A model generated the notes under the pieces. The model saw only the letters and a list, made by a program, of their open reading frames with translations, did not search any database and was not told where the DNA came from. From Anastatus disparis (Eukaryota > Arthropoda > Insecta > Hymenoptera > Eupelmidae): DNA of 64,000 nt. The stretch spans positions 2,749,501 through 2,813,500 of the forward strand of contig JAFFSR010000351.1 in NCBI GenBank assembly GCA_017163975.1, given 5' to 3'. This document shows positions 1 through 10,557 of the stretch, piece after piece (within the stretch, counting starts at the first letter, position 1; each line of letters starts with the position of its first letter). The translations under genes were made by a program, and so were the position numbers.

Positions 1-1
1 G

Positions 2-127
2 AAAGCTATTGTAGAGATCGACGGTTGTGACAAGAATATAGAATTCAAAAGCGCATCTCAGTTGGATCAGGACATAATCTTAAGCATGGATTTTTGCGCC
101 ACCTTTGACTGTAATGTACATTTAGGC
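2..127 (+). pseudogene. gypsy protease C-terminal fragment
   Basis: A 41-codon open stretch enters from the left edge and stops at a TGA. It contains ILSMDF, which resembles the ILGxDF signature near the end of retroviral-type aspartic proteases, followed by a Cys/His-containing tail. The catalytic DTG or DSG motif would lie upstream of the window. It shares its frame with the RT piece from 335, which supports a single pol. Confidence 0.6.
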
Positions 128-259
128 TGAGGTCTTTGGAGAGTTCTAGATAGTAAATAGCGCCCTTTTATGAAGAACGAAGAAGATGAAAAAGCGAGAA
201 TTTATGCAGTGTGAGCGGCGATATCTGAGTTAGATAATGAAGAGAGAGAAAGCGTCGAG

Positions 260-960
260 CAGTTAGTTCAGCGTGTTTTAACTTCACATACCCAAAAGTT
301 AGGTATAACGCATCTAACAGAGCATCACATCGACGTGCAAGGTGCTGCGCCTGTTAGACATAAGCTGCACCGTATGTCACCTAAGATGCTTGAAATAGCT
401 CAAGCAGAAGTAGTAAAGTTATACAAAGAGGACATTATAGAGAGATCAGCTAGTGATTGGAGTACCGTCCCAGTGTTAGTGAGAAAGCCAGATAGATCTT
501 ATAGATTTTGTGTTGATTACCGTGATTTGAATAAAGTGACAAAGAAAGACGAACATCCACTGCCGAACATGGACTTAATTTCAGATGAATTACGCAATGC
601 AAAGTATTTATTGAAAACTGATTCAAAACAAGCTTATTTTGAAATACCGATGGAACGTGCGACTAGAAAATATGCAGCGTTTGCAGTGCCTGGTTCAGGA
701 TTGTGGTAGATTAAAAAAATGAGTTTTGGTTCTAACTGACGCGCCTTGAACGCAGCAGCGATTTATAAATCTTCTATTTGACCCTGCGTTCGAACTTCAC
801 ATCCTCAGCTACCTTAATGATATAATTATAATCACGGAGACATTTGACGAATAGTTGCATTGGTTGGAAGAGGTGCTTAAAAATTTAGTCGACGCTGGGT
901 TAGAAATAAATAAAAAAAGTGTGAGTTTTGCTGCTCTTAGGTCTCATATCTTGGTTTTTT
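260..960 (+). pseudogene. gypsy reverse transcriptase (broken)
   Basis: The best open part is 335-709. It shows the fingers and palm of a Ty3/gypsy RT: VPVLVRKPDRSYRFCVDYRDLN, split here as VPVLVRKPD then RFCVDYRDLN, and LLKTDSKQAYFEIPM for motif A, with Asp in KTDSKQ. After a TAG at 707 the frame is damaged, but a region near 790-850 reads ILSYLNDIIIIT. This is the YxDD box in the form YLND, so the first catalytic Asp of the box is replaced by Asn. Downstream, LEEVLKNLVDAGLEIN resembles the RT thumb. The enzyme would be inactive. Confidence 0.85.
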
Positions 961-1099
961 ATAATATAAAGATGGTCTAAGACCTAACTCCGAAAGAGTC
1001 ATGCCAGTGTTTGATTATCCAACTTCACGGACAGTCAGACAGTTAAGAGGTTACCTTGGAATGGTAGGCTGGTAGGCACAAAAGAAAGCTTTAACAGTT

Positions 1100-1453
1100 G
1101 CGCCAGTATTAGCAAGACCTGACTTCAGCAAGCCGTTTACAGTGCAGTTTGATAAAAGCGGGTATGCTATCGGCGCCGTGTTAACGCAAGAGGGAGAGGA
1201 CAGAGAGCACCTAATTGTTTACGTAAGCAGAGTTTTGACGCAAGCCGAAAGAAATTACTTCACAACAGAGAAAGAGTGTTTAGCCGTGAAATGGGCCATC
1301 AAAAAGTTAAGACCTTATTTAGATGGCTATAAATTTAAAGTGATCACAGATCATAGCACCTTAAAAGGGTTTCGTAATCTGAAAGATCCAACAGGAAGGC
1401 TTGCGCAATGGGCTTTAGAAATGCAAGAGTGGGATTTTAAAAAGGAGCGTTAA
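1100..1453 (+). pseudogene. gypsy RNase H domain fragment
   Basis: Residues read FDKSGYAIGAVLTQ at the start, followed by YFTTEKECLAVKWAIKKLRPYLDGYKF and ITDHSTLK. This is the usual Ty3/gypsy RNase H block with Asp, the Glu of TEKE and Asp of TDHS in place. The block stays open for 103 codons and ends at a TAA (1451-1453). A few residues of the RT-RNase H tether (APVLARPDFSKPF) can be read just upstream. It lies between the RT remnant and the integrase zinc finger. Confidence 0.85.
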
Positions 1454-2375
1454 ATAAAGTGCCAGATCCTCTCTCTAGTATACCTGAAGTTGAAGAAGCA
1501 GCAGTATTAGCTTTATAAGAGATAGGAGATGCTAATTATTTACGTCTCATGGACGATGTAGTTAAAACTCCGATAAAATATAAATATTGGAAAGTCGACA
1601 ATGGTTGCTTGTGTGAACTCAGAGACGACCCGTTGCTAGACCTAGTGACTCACAGAGAAAAAAAATAGAAATAAGTAGTGCTTATAGAGCATAGGGAAAG
1701 AGTATTGAGAGAAGCCCATTGTACACCGACAATAGGTCATCTAGGAGTTGAAAAGATGTATGACAGAGTCGCTTGAGAGTATTATTGGAAAGGAGATTAT
1801 TACGATGTGTATAATTCGTTAGAGAGTGTGAGCAGTGCCAACGATATAAAGTTTTACAAACAGGAGAACAAAGTTTAATGGGCAGCAGAATAGTGGAGAG
1901 ACCATGGGCCGTAGTAGTGGCCAATTGAATGGAATTTCCGCCAAGCAAGCTACAACATAAATATTTAATAGTGACCCAGGACTTATTCACACGTTGGGTA
2001 GAGTTAAAGCCACTAAGAAAAGCCGATGGAAAATCTGTAGTGAGAGGCTTAGAGGAATTAATAATTTTCAGATGGGAAGCGCCTGAATATTTTTTAACTG
2101 ATAATGGACAAGAATTTGATAATCAACAGCTTGAGAGAGCCTTAAAAGAGTATGGAATAAAACACATGACGACACCGATGTATCATTCTCAGGGGGACCT
2201 AGTCGAATATGTTAATCGCACATTGAAAACAATAATAGCAGCGTTTGTTGAAGAGGATCATAGAAATTGGGACGTGCATGTTCATGAATTTCGCCATGCT
2301 ATTAATACTGCCGTGCAAGCGTCAACATAGGTCTCTCCTGCATTTTTAAATTACGGACGTCATCCTAAGCAAGTA
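1454..2375 (+). pseudogene. gypsy integrase zinc finger and catalytic core (5' part)
   Basis: A degraded HHCC zinc finger is visible: REAHCTPTIGH near 1710-1745, then CEQCQRYK near 1825-1850 in another frame. The core from 1929 reads LIVTQDLFTRWVELKPL, then LTDNGQEFDNQQL with the second catalytic Asp, then SQGDLVEYVNRTLKTII with the Glu. The position of the first catalytic Asp reads Asn followed by a stop just before 1929. The frame stops at 2328-2330. The sequence continues as recognisable integrase up to the MITE at 2376, which separates it from the rest. Confidence 0.85.
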
Positions 2376-2686
2376 CACTGAAAAACCCTAGTGCGGCTGA
2401 GTGTACTCGTGAGTTGAATAGATGTCGCTTTCAGAACCTAAATATTAAATTTTTTAAAATCACATCGGTTGCTTTTCAGATTACACTGAATGTCATCTGA
2501 GAGTACGCTGATCGCTCTTTCGATAGAGTTCGTTAATACGTTTCTTAACAAGTACCAACGGAAATGACACTCAGTGTAATCTGGCACGCAATGAGTTAAA
2601 TCTGAAAGTACGATTAGCGTCCACTGTTCAGAGTAGCGTGAGTGTCTACCTTTGAAAACACTTAGCCACACTAGGGTTTTTCAGTG
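2376..2686. mobile_element. TA-flanked MITE (Tc1/mariner-like) inside the integrase gene
   Basis: This 311-bp element begins CACTGAAAAACCCTAGTG and ends with the inverted copy, flanked by TA on both sides. Further inside are longer imperfect inverted segments that share ATTACACTGA and TCTGAGAGTAC-like words. It has no plausible transposase. Removing it and one TA brings two integrase pieces next to each other, so the insertion is younger than the gypsy element. The terminal CACTGA resembles the ends of two larger elements in this window (31429 and 31783). Confidence 0.85.
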
Positions 2687-2688
2687 TA

Positions 2689-3099
2689 GTGAGTTCGCGC
2701 CGAGAAGTAGAGGGTGCAAGTCTGATTGAGAAAATAGAACCGCAGATATGGGTGGATTGTTTAAAAAGATTAGACGCGTTAAGGGATTTAGTTGCTAAAC
2801 ATATAGACGATTCGCAAGCGAAGCAGGAAAAGGTTTATAATAAGGGCCGTAAAGACATATGTTTCTTTGTAGGCGATAAGGTAATGAGGAGAACTCACGT
2901 GTTATCAGATGGATTTAAAAAGTTTTCGTCGAAATTAGCGCCAAAGTACAAAGGGCCATATGAAATAGTAGAAGTAAAATCACCAGTCGCTTATATGCTA
3001 GGCCAGGGTGAAGGGTCAAAGCGAAGAATGAATAAGGCACACATATCTAGCTTAAAAAGATACATTCCTCACAGAAATTTCTTAGGCAATAAACAGTAG
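2689..3099 (+). pseudogene. gypsy integrase C-terminal part with GPY/F-type module
   Basis: This open segment follows the MITE directly. It reads LVAKHIDDSQAKQEKVYNKG, then GDKVMRRTHVLSD, then KFSSKLAPKYKGPYEIVE and MNKAHISSLKRY. These are the SH3-like C-terminal features of Ty3/gypsy integrases, including the KGPY motif. It ends at a TAG after about 136 codons. Taken with 1929-2375 it represents the distal integrase. The Met at its start is a chance codon created at the insertion edge, not a real start. Confidence 0.85.
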
Positions 3100-4378
3100 T
3101 GTCATGAACTAATTTTTCTTTATGATTCAGCAGGTTAAGCGTGAGAATGTCCAACTCCTGGCAAAAAAGAGGAGAGCGGTACTCCGGAAGGCACGTACCA
3201 TTTCTCGAGTTTGCACCGTTAGTAGATGTCGTTACAGTGGCAGCTGTTTCTCACCAGGTGGAAGCATCTCCGATTTATCGATCTACGGAGACGGAAACCA
3301 ATGACCGCTCTCTCTCAACGCCAGAGCCCACTGTACCTGAGCCCACTAAAGCGGAGTACATAGTGCCTGTATCTACGGTGCCTGATCTACCCATGGAAGT
3401 TGGTGAGCTTCCGAACAGAAGTTGGTACGACTGATGTATAGAAGACGAAGAAGAAAAGCCTCAAGCTGATCGCACAACTATTGTGCAGATAACAAGAGTA
3501 ACAGTTACTCAAATCCTGAGTTTTCCTCCCGACCCCGACCGCTAAGCCTGATATGGGCCAACAGCTGTGAGAGAATGCCATAAATCAGCAACGGCTATCA
3601 AGCAAGGAGCTATTCCCAAGCGCCTTGGTCCATTGCATCGACCACACTTTAGAGAAATTATGAATCAGGAGAGTTTGGGTAACGCCGCAGGAGAAAAGAG
3701 ATCGACAAAGATTGTGGATTTAATAGATGAAGAAGGAAGGGAGAATCAAGGGATAAAAACTACCAGTAGCGCCCCTGAAGTCATTGATATAACACAAAAA
3801 GAGATGGAAATAGATAACATTGTGCCAAACGAGACGTCTGTCGAAGAAATAGAGAGTCGACGAGAACAGAACGAACTGAAGCAGTATATTGCTACTGCAA
3901 AGAATAATGTTCCCGAGGAGTTTACAGAGAGCCTCGTTAAGTCAATTATAAAGACAGGACCTGTGCAGATATTGAGAGTGCTACCTTCACGTCAAGCGAG
4001 ACCGCTAGAGTTTCTGAGAGAAGTTGTACCCATAGATATTAGAGTTCAAGGCCCCTGAGCTTGGGATTTGAATGAGGAGAAACAGATTCCTGGAGCCTAT
4101 ACGTCACGACAGACCGTCGGAACGTCAGGAGCAGCGTGGTCTAGGTCAAAGAGTAAGTTGAGATGATTACGAGTCTGGCAGACAGTCTTCTCCTCAACGC
4201 ACGCCGCCACCCCCGTTTGGGATAAATAATCTGGTTGAGAGATAACCAGCAAGGAATTATAATAACAGAAGGCAGAGCAAAGAAAGAGAGCAGTTATCGA
4301 GAGGAAATGGAAAGTTGCATAGAAATTGGGCACCCAGAGAAGAACGATTACCGGTCAGAATGAATGAAGTTATGTTTC
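3100..4378 (+). other. gypsy-associated sequence of unknown role, partly open
   Basis: Downstream of integrase, two moderately open stretches (3141-3434 and 3567-4058) have the same plus orientation and similar composition to pol. The first is rich in Pro, Thr and Glu (TPEPTVPEPTK). The second is acidic and charged (VDLIDEEGREN, EEIESRREQNELK). They could be the variable C-terminal tail of pol, a third ORF, or the start of a gag-like protein belonging to the zinc knuckles at 4415. No known domain was recognised. Confidence 0.4.
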
Positions 4379-4600
4379 GAGGCCTAGAGATTGTGCCAAC
4401 GGACCCAACCTTGGATCCTCTGCCTTACTCTTGTTTTCACTGCTGGAAGAGGAATCATAAAGTCCATCATTGCCCATAAAGAAAACTACACATGTATTGT
4501 TTTAATTGTGGAAGGAGCGGCACTCATCTCAGTATGTCCGCGATATAGCAGGCTTCATAAACAATACGTTAATGCCACCTTCGGCTAAGGACAAAGCAGG
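4379..4600 (+). pseudogene. gag-like double zinc knuckle remnant
   Basis: Near 4427-4470 the reading CFHCWKRNHKVHHC fits the retroviral CX2CX4HX4C knuckle exactly. About 15 codons later CFNCGRSGTHLS followed by VCP in a shifted frame is a second, damaged knuckle. Such pairs occur in the nucleocapsid part of gag. Finding it after integrase is unexpected for the usual gag-pol order. It suggests either a second overlapping gypsy copy or an element with a downstream gag-like ORF. Confidence 0.6.
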
Positions 4601-5077
4601 GATGCCCCTGGACAGCAAAGCAAGAGTTGGGGTACACGCCGAGAACAAGACCCGTTGAGAGAGCGGTCTCTAGAACCAAACTCAGCTTCCCACCCGAATT
4701 AACCTCGTCAAGCAAGAAGTATAGCCAACACACAGGTCGAGAGAAATCAGTCACCGAGAAGGAGAGCCGTATGGGATCATCTCGGTCAAAGAAAAGAACA
4801 AAACGCACCTGCAAATGAACCCAGGCCAAATAACGAAAACAGGGATCCAATGCAAAATGCCCTGCGATCAATCGAAGGAGTAAGGGACCTTTCAGCTGAA
4901 ACCAGAGAGGCGGTGCAACGAGGAGTCTATGAAGGACGATCAAAAAAGTGAGTAGAGTATTGGTAAGAAGAGTATATCAGTAGCGCCCCATCAATTGAAT
5001 CAAAAGAGAAAAAAATATTGTGAAGAGAGAGAAAAGAAGAGAGAAAAAAAGAATAAGAGAATTTATCTTACTAGGAG
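4601..5077 (+). other. purine-rich retrotransposon-like stretch
   Basis: This continues the composition of the preceding gypsy-like DNA, with many AGAGA and GAAAAGAA words, and codes for charged Arg/Lys/Glu-rich peptides in broken frames. It resembles a gag tail. No domain or LTR edge was found. It ends at the TTA target site of the next MITE. Confidence 0.35.
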
Positions 5078-5080
5078 AGT

Positions 5081-5734
5081 ATCACATCTCCGGATCACGG
5101 ATTTTGCTCAAACTTTGTGATAAGTTTCCAAATGTCAAAATATGAAAAAAAATAAAATTTTAGACACTAACGCTCAATATTTATCTATTTATAGGCAATT
5201 AAAGAAAATCACTAAAAAAGTTACTAGGTTTTTAAACGCATATAGTTCCTTAGCATTGATAGCTAGAAGCTTGAACCTTTTTTTAATTGAAAGTTGAGCT
5301 CAAATCCTTTCGAATTAGTAGTTGAAGCATGTCAAAATATTATTTTTTCCCAAAGTTATAGCGTGATAAACATTAGACCCAATTTCAGCTTTTGTTATTA
5401 ATTAATGTTTTAAAAAGAAAAATCAGGTCCAATGTTTATCACGCTATAACTTTGGGAAAAAATAATATTTTGACATGCTATAACTACTAATTCGAAAGGA
5501 TTTGAGCTCAGCTTTCATTTAAAAAAAGTTTCAAGCTTCTTGCTATCAATACTAAGGAACTATATGCATTTAAAAATCTAGTAACTTTTTTAGTGATTTT
5601 CTTTAATTGCCTACAACTAGGGAAATATTGAGCGTTGGTGTCTAAAATTCTGTTTCCTTTCATATTTTGACATTTGGAAACTTATCGCACAGTTTGAGCC
5701 AAATTCGTGATCCGGAGTTGTGATACTCTCCTAG
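5081..5734. mobile_element. Palindromic MITE E1 (TTA target duplication)
   Basis: The element is an almost complete inverted repeat of about 654 bp. It begins CTAGGAGAGTATCACA and ends with the complement, with TTA at 5078-5080 and 5735-5737. The arms can be followed through most of the length with scattered mismatches and meet near 5400 around a short non-paired centre. There is no coding potential. Four relatives lie at 28152, 35093, 36540 (partial) and 58688. A 3-bp TTA duplication is typical of PIF/Harbinger-type transposition, but the transposase source is unknown. Confidence 0.9.
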
Positions 5735-5737
5735 TTA

Positions 5738-7019
5738 GTAGTGCCAAAGAAAAGAAAATTAGTTTCCGAGTATCCGTAGAGCCAAAGAAGAAATGAGTAG
5801 AAGAGGAAGAAGTAATTCATTCCAGTAGCGCTTTAAAAACATAGAAAAAAAATAGAGAACAGAATGAAATAAGGAAGATGATTAAACCAGATGACCTATA
5901 TATGATGCTAGACCAGATGCCAGGACAGTCAACAGAAGCCATAACATCAGGGCCATTATGGGCCAACGTAAGTTAATTTTTTTTATTATTCTATATCTTC
6001 TGCAATGTCAGATCTTTATTTGCATAGACAAATTATTTAAGGAAAATAATCTGGTCTAGGAGAGGGGTGTTTTTTTGCGTCTCAAGAAATTAAAAATTTT
6101 TAATTTTTTTTAGACTCTTCCTTAATAATTTTTTTTTTGTATAAGTATATATAGAGAAAGATCTGATGATGCTACGAAAACATGTTAATAATTTCAATTA
6201 ATTTTTAAACACGATTGTTTTTTTTTGTGTGTTTTGATGTATGAATGTAATGGAGTCATTTTCAAAAGAAAAATTCAAAGTTTTCGCTCAGCAAGCAACA
6301 GAGAATTCGCAAAGAAGAATACGTTCGTGGTGCCATCATGAAGAAGAAGAAAGCGAATATTTTCTTTAATTTAATATATCATAATGATTTTAATTTTAAA
6401 CTTAGATTATTATAGCGTTAACGAAAAGAGAGTGCGTTTAAATTAATTATGTTTTTTTCGTACGATGAGAGTGTGTACGTTGAAACAAATTGTTAACGCG
6501 TTGTATGCAGAGAGTGCGAAAGAAAGAGGAAGCGACCGTATAGAGAACGGTGGCAATGGCCGAAGGAACGCGTGCCACATACATATATTTGAACAGAGGT
6601 TTTCAACTCGATTCTGGGCCCAAAGAATATTGCATTAATTTTCTTGTGATTTTCCTAAATGATTTTTTAATTTTAATTGTGGGTAAATGGGCATAAGAAT
6701 AAATTAATAACTTTTTGCGCCCGGAAGAATAATTGTGGAAAATGTTACGAGAGCTGTGATTGACCCGCCGAAAAAGTCGTGCGTAATAAAGTTGAAGAAA
6801 GACGTGCCACGAGACAGTCTTTTTCGAGCATTAATTGAGAATAAACGTGTGCGAATTGATCGGAAAGTAAAAAAAAAGGGCCGTGTGTGAGAGTAAATTT
6901 TAGAGAAAAAAAGTGAGTTGTGAGCAATTACCAGCAATTAATTAAAATGTTTAGTGTCTTTTATTGGATTTTTTTTTTAGAGATCTTGGTGCCGTGTGTC
7001 ATATCGTATTCATATATAC
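5738..7019. other. AT-rich sequence, no gene recognised
   Basis: The first 200 bp keep the purine-rich, gypsy-like character and are probably the other flank of the E1 insertion. The rest has T-rich runs and GAGAG and AAAGAAG words. No LTR pair, tRNA or open frame above chance was seen. It may include a decayed LTR, but no second copy is available for comparison. Confidence 0.4.
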
Positions 7020-7532
7020 GTGTATAATAATACCACAATCAGGCAAAATAAATTAAAGTGCTCAAAAAATTGTGAAAAAATTTAGGGTGTTTTTGATAGA
7101 AAAATACACTTTTTTTCATTTGACATTTTTCTATAATTAAGAGATATCGGAAATATGAAAATAGCCTATTTTTGTACGAAAATCGCCATATCTCGGCCAA
7201 TCCTGGATCTAAAAAATAAAACAAAATATAATTTTGAAGTTCAGCAGAATACCTTTAAAACCAGATGTGTTAAATTTTTCTACCATCATTTTTCAAAAAA
7301 TATTTTTGATTTTAGTATAGGCGAAAATTTTTTTTTTTTTTATTTTCAAGTCGCGATATTTCCCAGACGAGTATTTAAAATTAAATCACTAATACACTAT
7401 TGAAAAGTTCTTACAAAAACCTTAAAAATGAGTGATCGTGCAATTCTGTATGACCATTATTTGCTGAGATATAAAACTTTTTATTTAGTACTTCATTTCT
7501 CAAGGGTGGCTCCGTTTTATTGGACCCCACTG
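7020..7532. mobile_element. One-sided Tc1/mariner-like end
   Basis: The right boundary reads GGACCCCACTG followed by TA and an AT microsatellite. Read inward from that edge this is TA then CAGTGGGGTCC, a usual form for Tc1/mariner terminal repeats. The interior has the AT-rich phrases (GATATCTCGGCCAAT, GATATTTCC) often seen in fold-back MITEs. No matching left end was found, so the element is probably half-deleted. The left boundary is approximate. Confidence 0.45.
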
Positions 7533-7554
7533 TATATATATATATATATATATA
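7533..7554. repeat. (TA)n microsatellite at the left edge of the giant fold-back
   Basis: About 11 TA units. A matching TA run starts just beyond the other end of the 12.4-kb fold-back (about 19994-20026), so the element probably inserted into an AT microsatellite. This hides its target duplication. Confidence 0.9.
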
Positions 7555-9784
7555 CGCGGTGATTCTAGGCTACTGTATTTCCCGTCACAGGGTAATAGGG
7601 CACATTATTCTGAACTACTTTTATATTGTAAATTTTTTTTTATCTCTTATAGTTTTTAAACTACGGCACTTTAAAGTTACGCTTTTTCAGCCAATCAGAG
7701 AACGCTATCTTGAACGTTCAAAAAGAGAAGCAAGTGTGTTTCATTTTGCCCCAGCCTAGCAAAGAACTCATCATATTAATCGCTTGCATAGTTACCGAAT
7801 AAATAAATGAGAATCATATGTTTGTTATTGTATACAACACATAACCAAAATGTTTGACTAAACTGCTAATGTTTACAAGCGAAGTTTTTAATGTTGAATA
7901 ATAGATGGCAATGTTAGTCATAATGACGATACTTTTTGTTCTTCTATTTTATAATTTACATAATTAATATCAAATATAAAAATAATTATTTAGAATTATT
8001 TATTACATTAATTATTTTATAAACAACAATTTAATAAATTAATAATTGATAATTAGTTATTAATTTATTGGTTATTTTATTTTGAAAATTGGCGTTATTC
8101 TGAAAGTTAATCATAAATAAGATTGTAATCTAAAACATTATAGTGAGAAAGATGAGGAATCATTAAAATATTGAAAATATTTATTAATGTTTAAATATTT
8201 GAGAAAATCGGTATTAGCATTTATGTAAATAAAAATTTTATTTTTAAACCATGCTGACATGATATTCTTCTAAATATTATTCTTAGATTAATAATTCCAA
8301 AAGTTATAATTGCATAAGTATAAATGATGATACAATAATCATATCTTTTTAACTATAAGATATACTTTTGCTTTTTTGAATTGCTTTATTAAAAATAAAC
8401 AAAGTCAGGTAATAATCATTGAGATTTAGTAGTTGTTGTTTTGTAAAGTATACTAATTTTTAAATAATCTTTCTGGTTTTTAAAAAACGCATGAAATCAG
8501 TTAATCTTATTTTACAAAACATATTTCAATTTGTTTGAGCTTGTTTGCGATAAAAATAAATTTAAACTATAAAGTATTTATGCATCACAAATATTCATTT
8601 TGAGAAAGCAGAATATTTATTGATTATCTACTAATCATTAATATTTATTAATTATTTATTATAACTATAACGCTATTCAAAAAACAGGATGCAAAAGCAT
8701 GATGATAACTTTCCAATGAAATATCGTATGAAAATTTACTTGAAGCATTTTAATGTACTCGCTAAAGCCTTTCAAAGCCAATATATGAAAGCTTATTTAT
8801 CATATTTTAAGTCTGGTTAAACGCTTAAATAAATATTTTTTTTATATAAAATAATATCTTCTAATGCCTACCTCGAATTCGGTGTTTGCAATAGAACGTG
8901 ATTAAAATCATTGTTTAAAAAATATGAAATTATGATCGTTGTATAGATTGTTAGTTGCTCATAATAGTACTGCGAACTAATAATGGTATATTCGTCATGT
9001 TAAGTCACTTTGTTGTCACGTGGTACGGAACAACAACGCCAATAAATACGTGTAAAATTAAATGCAGTATCAGAAAGAGGAACTGAAAAGAAAGAAAATT
9101 CAAATTTCTTTACCTTTTTAGTTCTTCTTTTCGACACTACATTTAATTTTCACGTAATTATTGCCGTTGTTGACACTTCACATGACGAATTATAGTTTCA
9201 CTATAATAATTAGAATGATTGTCAATTTTTTAGTATTATAAATTATGAATTTGAATTAAGATTATTATTTTAAGGGTTTTTGACGACAAGGAATCCAATG
9301 ACGAGATCATTTTTATCAAGAAGTTGATATTTTAGAGAATTAAAAAATTCATTTTTTGAAATGTCTTACCAATTTTGGTTTTCTTTTAGAATTCTAAAAG
9401 CTGATTAAATTTACGATATGACTTTTTTATATTAAATGTTAAGTATTTTTAATTAATTATTAAAAATTAATTTCTAATTAAATTTTACATAAATTATTGA
9501 TTCCCTGTACAAAGGAACGGAATAGAACGTGATAGATTACTCAGCAACTTCACAGCGATCGATGTCAAACATTTAAATAATTCTCTTGCTAGAGATGCAG
9601 CCTATATTTATGTAATTATTTACAAGTGCTTATACTTAATTTTCAATTATTGATGGCAATATAAGTTTAATTTGACCTATCATTGTTGAACGTTTTCAAT
9701 AAGCTATAAATAATAGAAATGAATAAAATGTAAACACAATAATTAAAATATAATAAATTTATAAATTTGACGACTTGAGCTTTT
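7555..9784 (+). repeat. Left unique arm of the giant fold-back
   Basis: AT-rich, non-coding, and the inverted partner of 17773-19990 with point differences and small indels. It contains a local palindrome at about 8996-9188, with AACAACGCCAATAAATACG facing its complement. The same small hairpin appears in the right arm (about 18355-18545), so it predates arm divergence or is kept in step by conversion. Confidence 0.9.
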
Positions 9785-10311
9785 CAGTTATCGCTATAGT
9801 TATGTAGTTATTACTATAGTGGTGTTGTTGTTACTATTGTAATGTAGTAATGACTATAGTTATGTGGTTGTCATTATAATTATGTCACCAACACTATAGT
9901 TTGAAGTAATTACTATGGCTATGTAGTGATTACTATAGTTATGTAGAAATCACTACAGTTATAGAGTATTTTCTACAGGTATGTAGTAATAACTATAGTT
10001 ATGTAGTAATTACCATATTTAAGTAGTAATTATTATAGTAATGTAGTACTTACTATATTTATGTAGCAATTATTATAATTATATAGTAAATTTAATAGTT
10101 AATTATTGATTACTATAGGTATGTAGTGACGACTATAGTTATAGAGTTATCATTATTGTGATGTAGTTAAAATTATAGTTATACTGTAATAATGATAGTT
10201 GAGTTGTACTATATTTTTGTAATAATTTCTATAGTAATGGAGTAATTACTAAAGTTTTGTAGTATTTGCTGTAGTTACGTAGTGATCACTATAGCTATGT
10301 AGTATCGACTA
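9785..10311 (+). repeat. 20-bp satellite array, left arm (first part)
   Basis: Degenerate tandem copies of a unit close to TATAGTTATGTAGTAATTAC, about 20 bp each. It continues after the LINE at 14520-15617 and appears inverted at 16191-17772. The unit contains the self-complementary word AGTAATTACT, so single strands could pair both within and between units. Confidence 0.9.
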
Positions 10312-10557
10312 GCACTGGAAAATGACGGTACAGTACGGGACTTGATGCCGAAGGTGCAAATCGAGATTCTTGATCTTGACTGCATCACAGAGGCACAAGA
10401 CGTTACTGACGGAATAAAACGGGAGACAGGGACAGTGAGGGATCCGAAGCCGCATATCTTCGGTCCCAATAAACAGAATGTCCGCATGGCCGTTTGTGGT
10501 GTGGAGGAGAGTGCCGCTTGAATCCTGCTGCAGAAGGGCTGGATCAGAATAGGGTAG
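10312..10557 (+). pseudogene. R1-like ORF1 (gag) fragment
   Basis: The fragment reads ALENDGTVRDLMPKVQIEI and DLDCITEAQDVTDGI, a charged block typical of the region before the zinc knuckles in R1-type ORF1. It then reads GWIRIG, stop, MNCRVRT. In-frame stops are TGA at 10519 and TAG at 10555. The CCHC knuckles expected after NCRVR are missing, and the frame runs straight into the ORF2 start at about 10596. An ORF1-ORF2 junction deletion is therefore inferred. Confidence 0.75.

Larger units (their letters stand above)
1..3099 (+). mobile_element. Ty3/gypsy pol remnant, interrupted by a MITE
   Basis: Pieces of one pol polyprotein lie in order on the plus strand: protease C-terminus, reverse transcriptase, RNase H, integrase zinc finger and core, and integrase C-terminus. 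The order and the RFCVDYRDLN and TDNGQEF motifs identify a Ty3/gypsy LTR retrotransposon. The 5' part lies outside the window and no LTR was recognised. Many frameshifts and stops separate the pieces, and a 311-bp MITE splits the integrase, so the copy is dead. Base composition is less AT-rich than the flanks. Confidence 0.9.
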
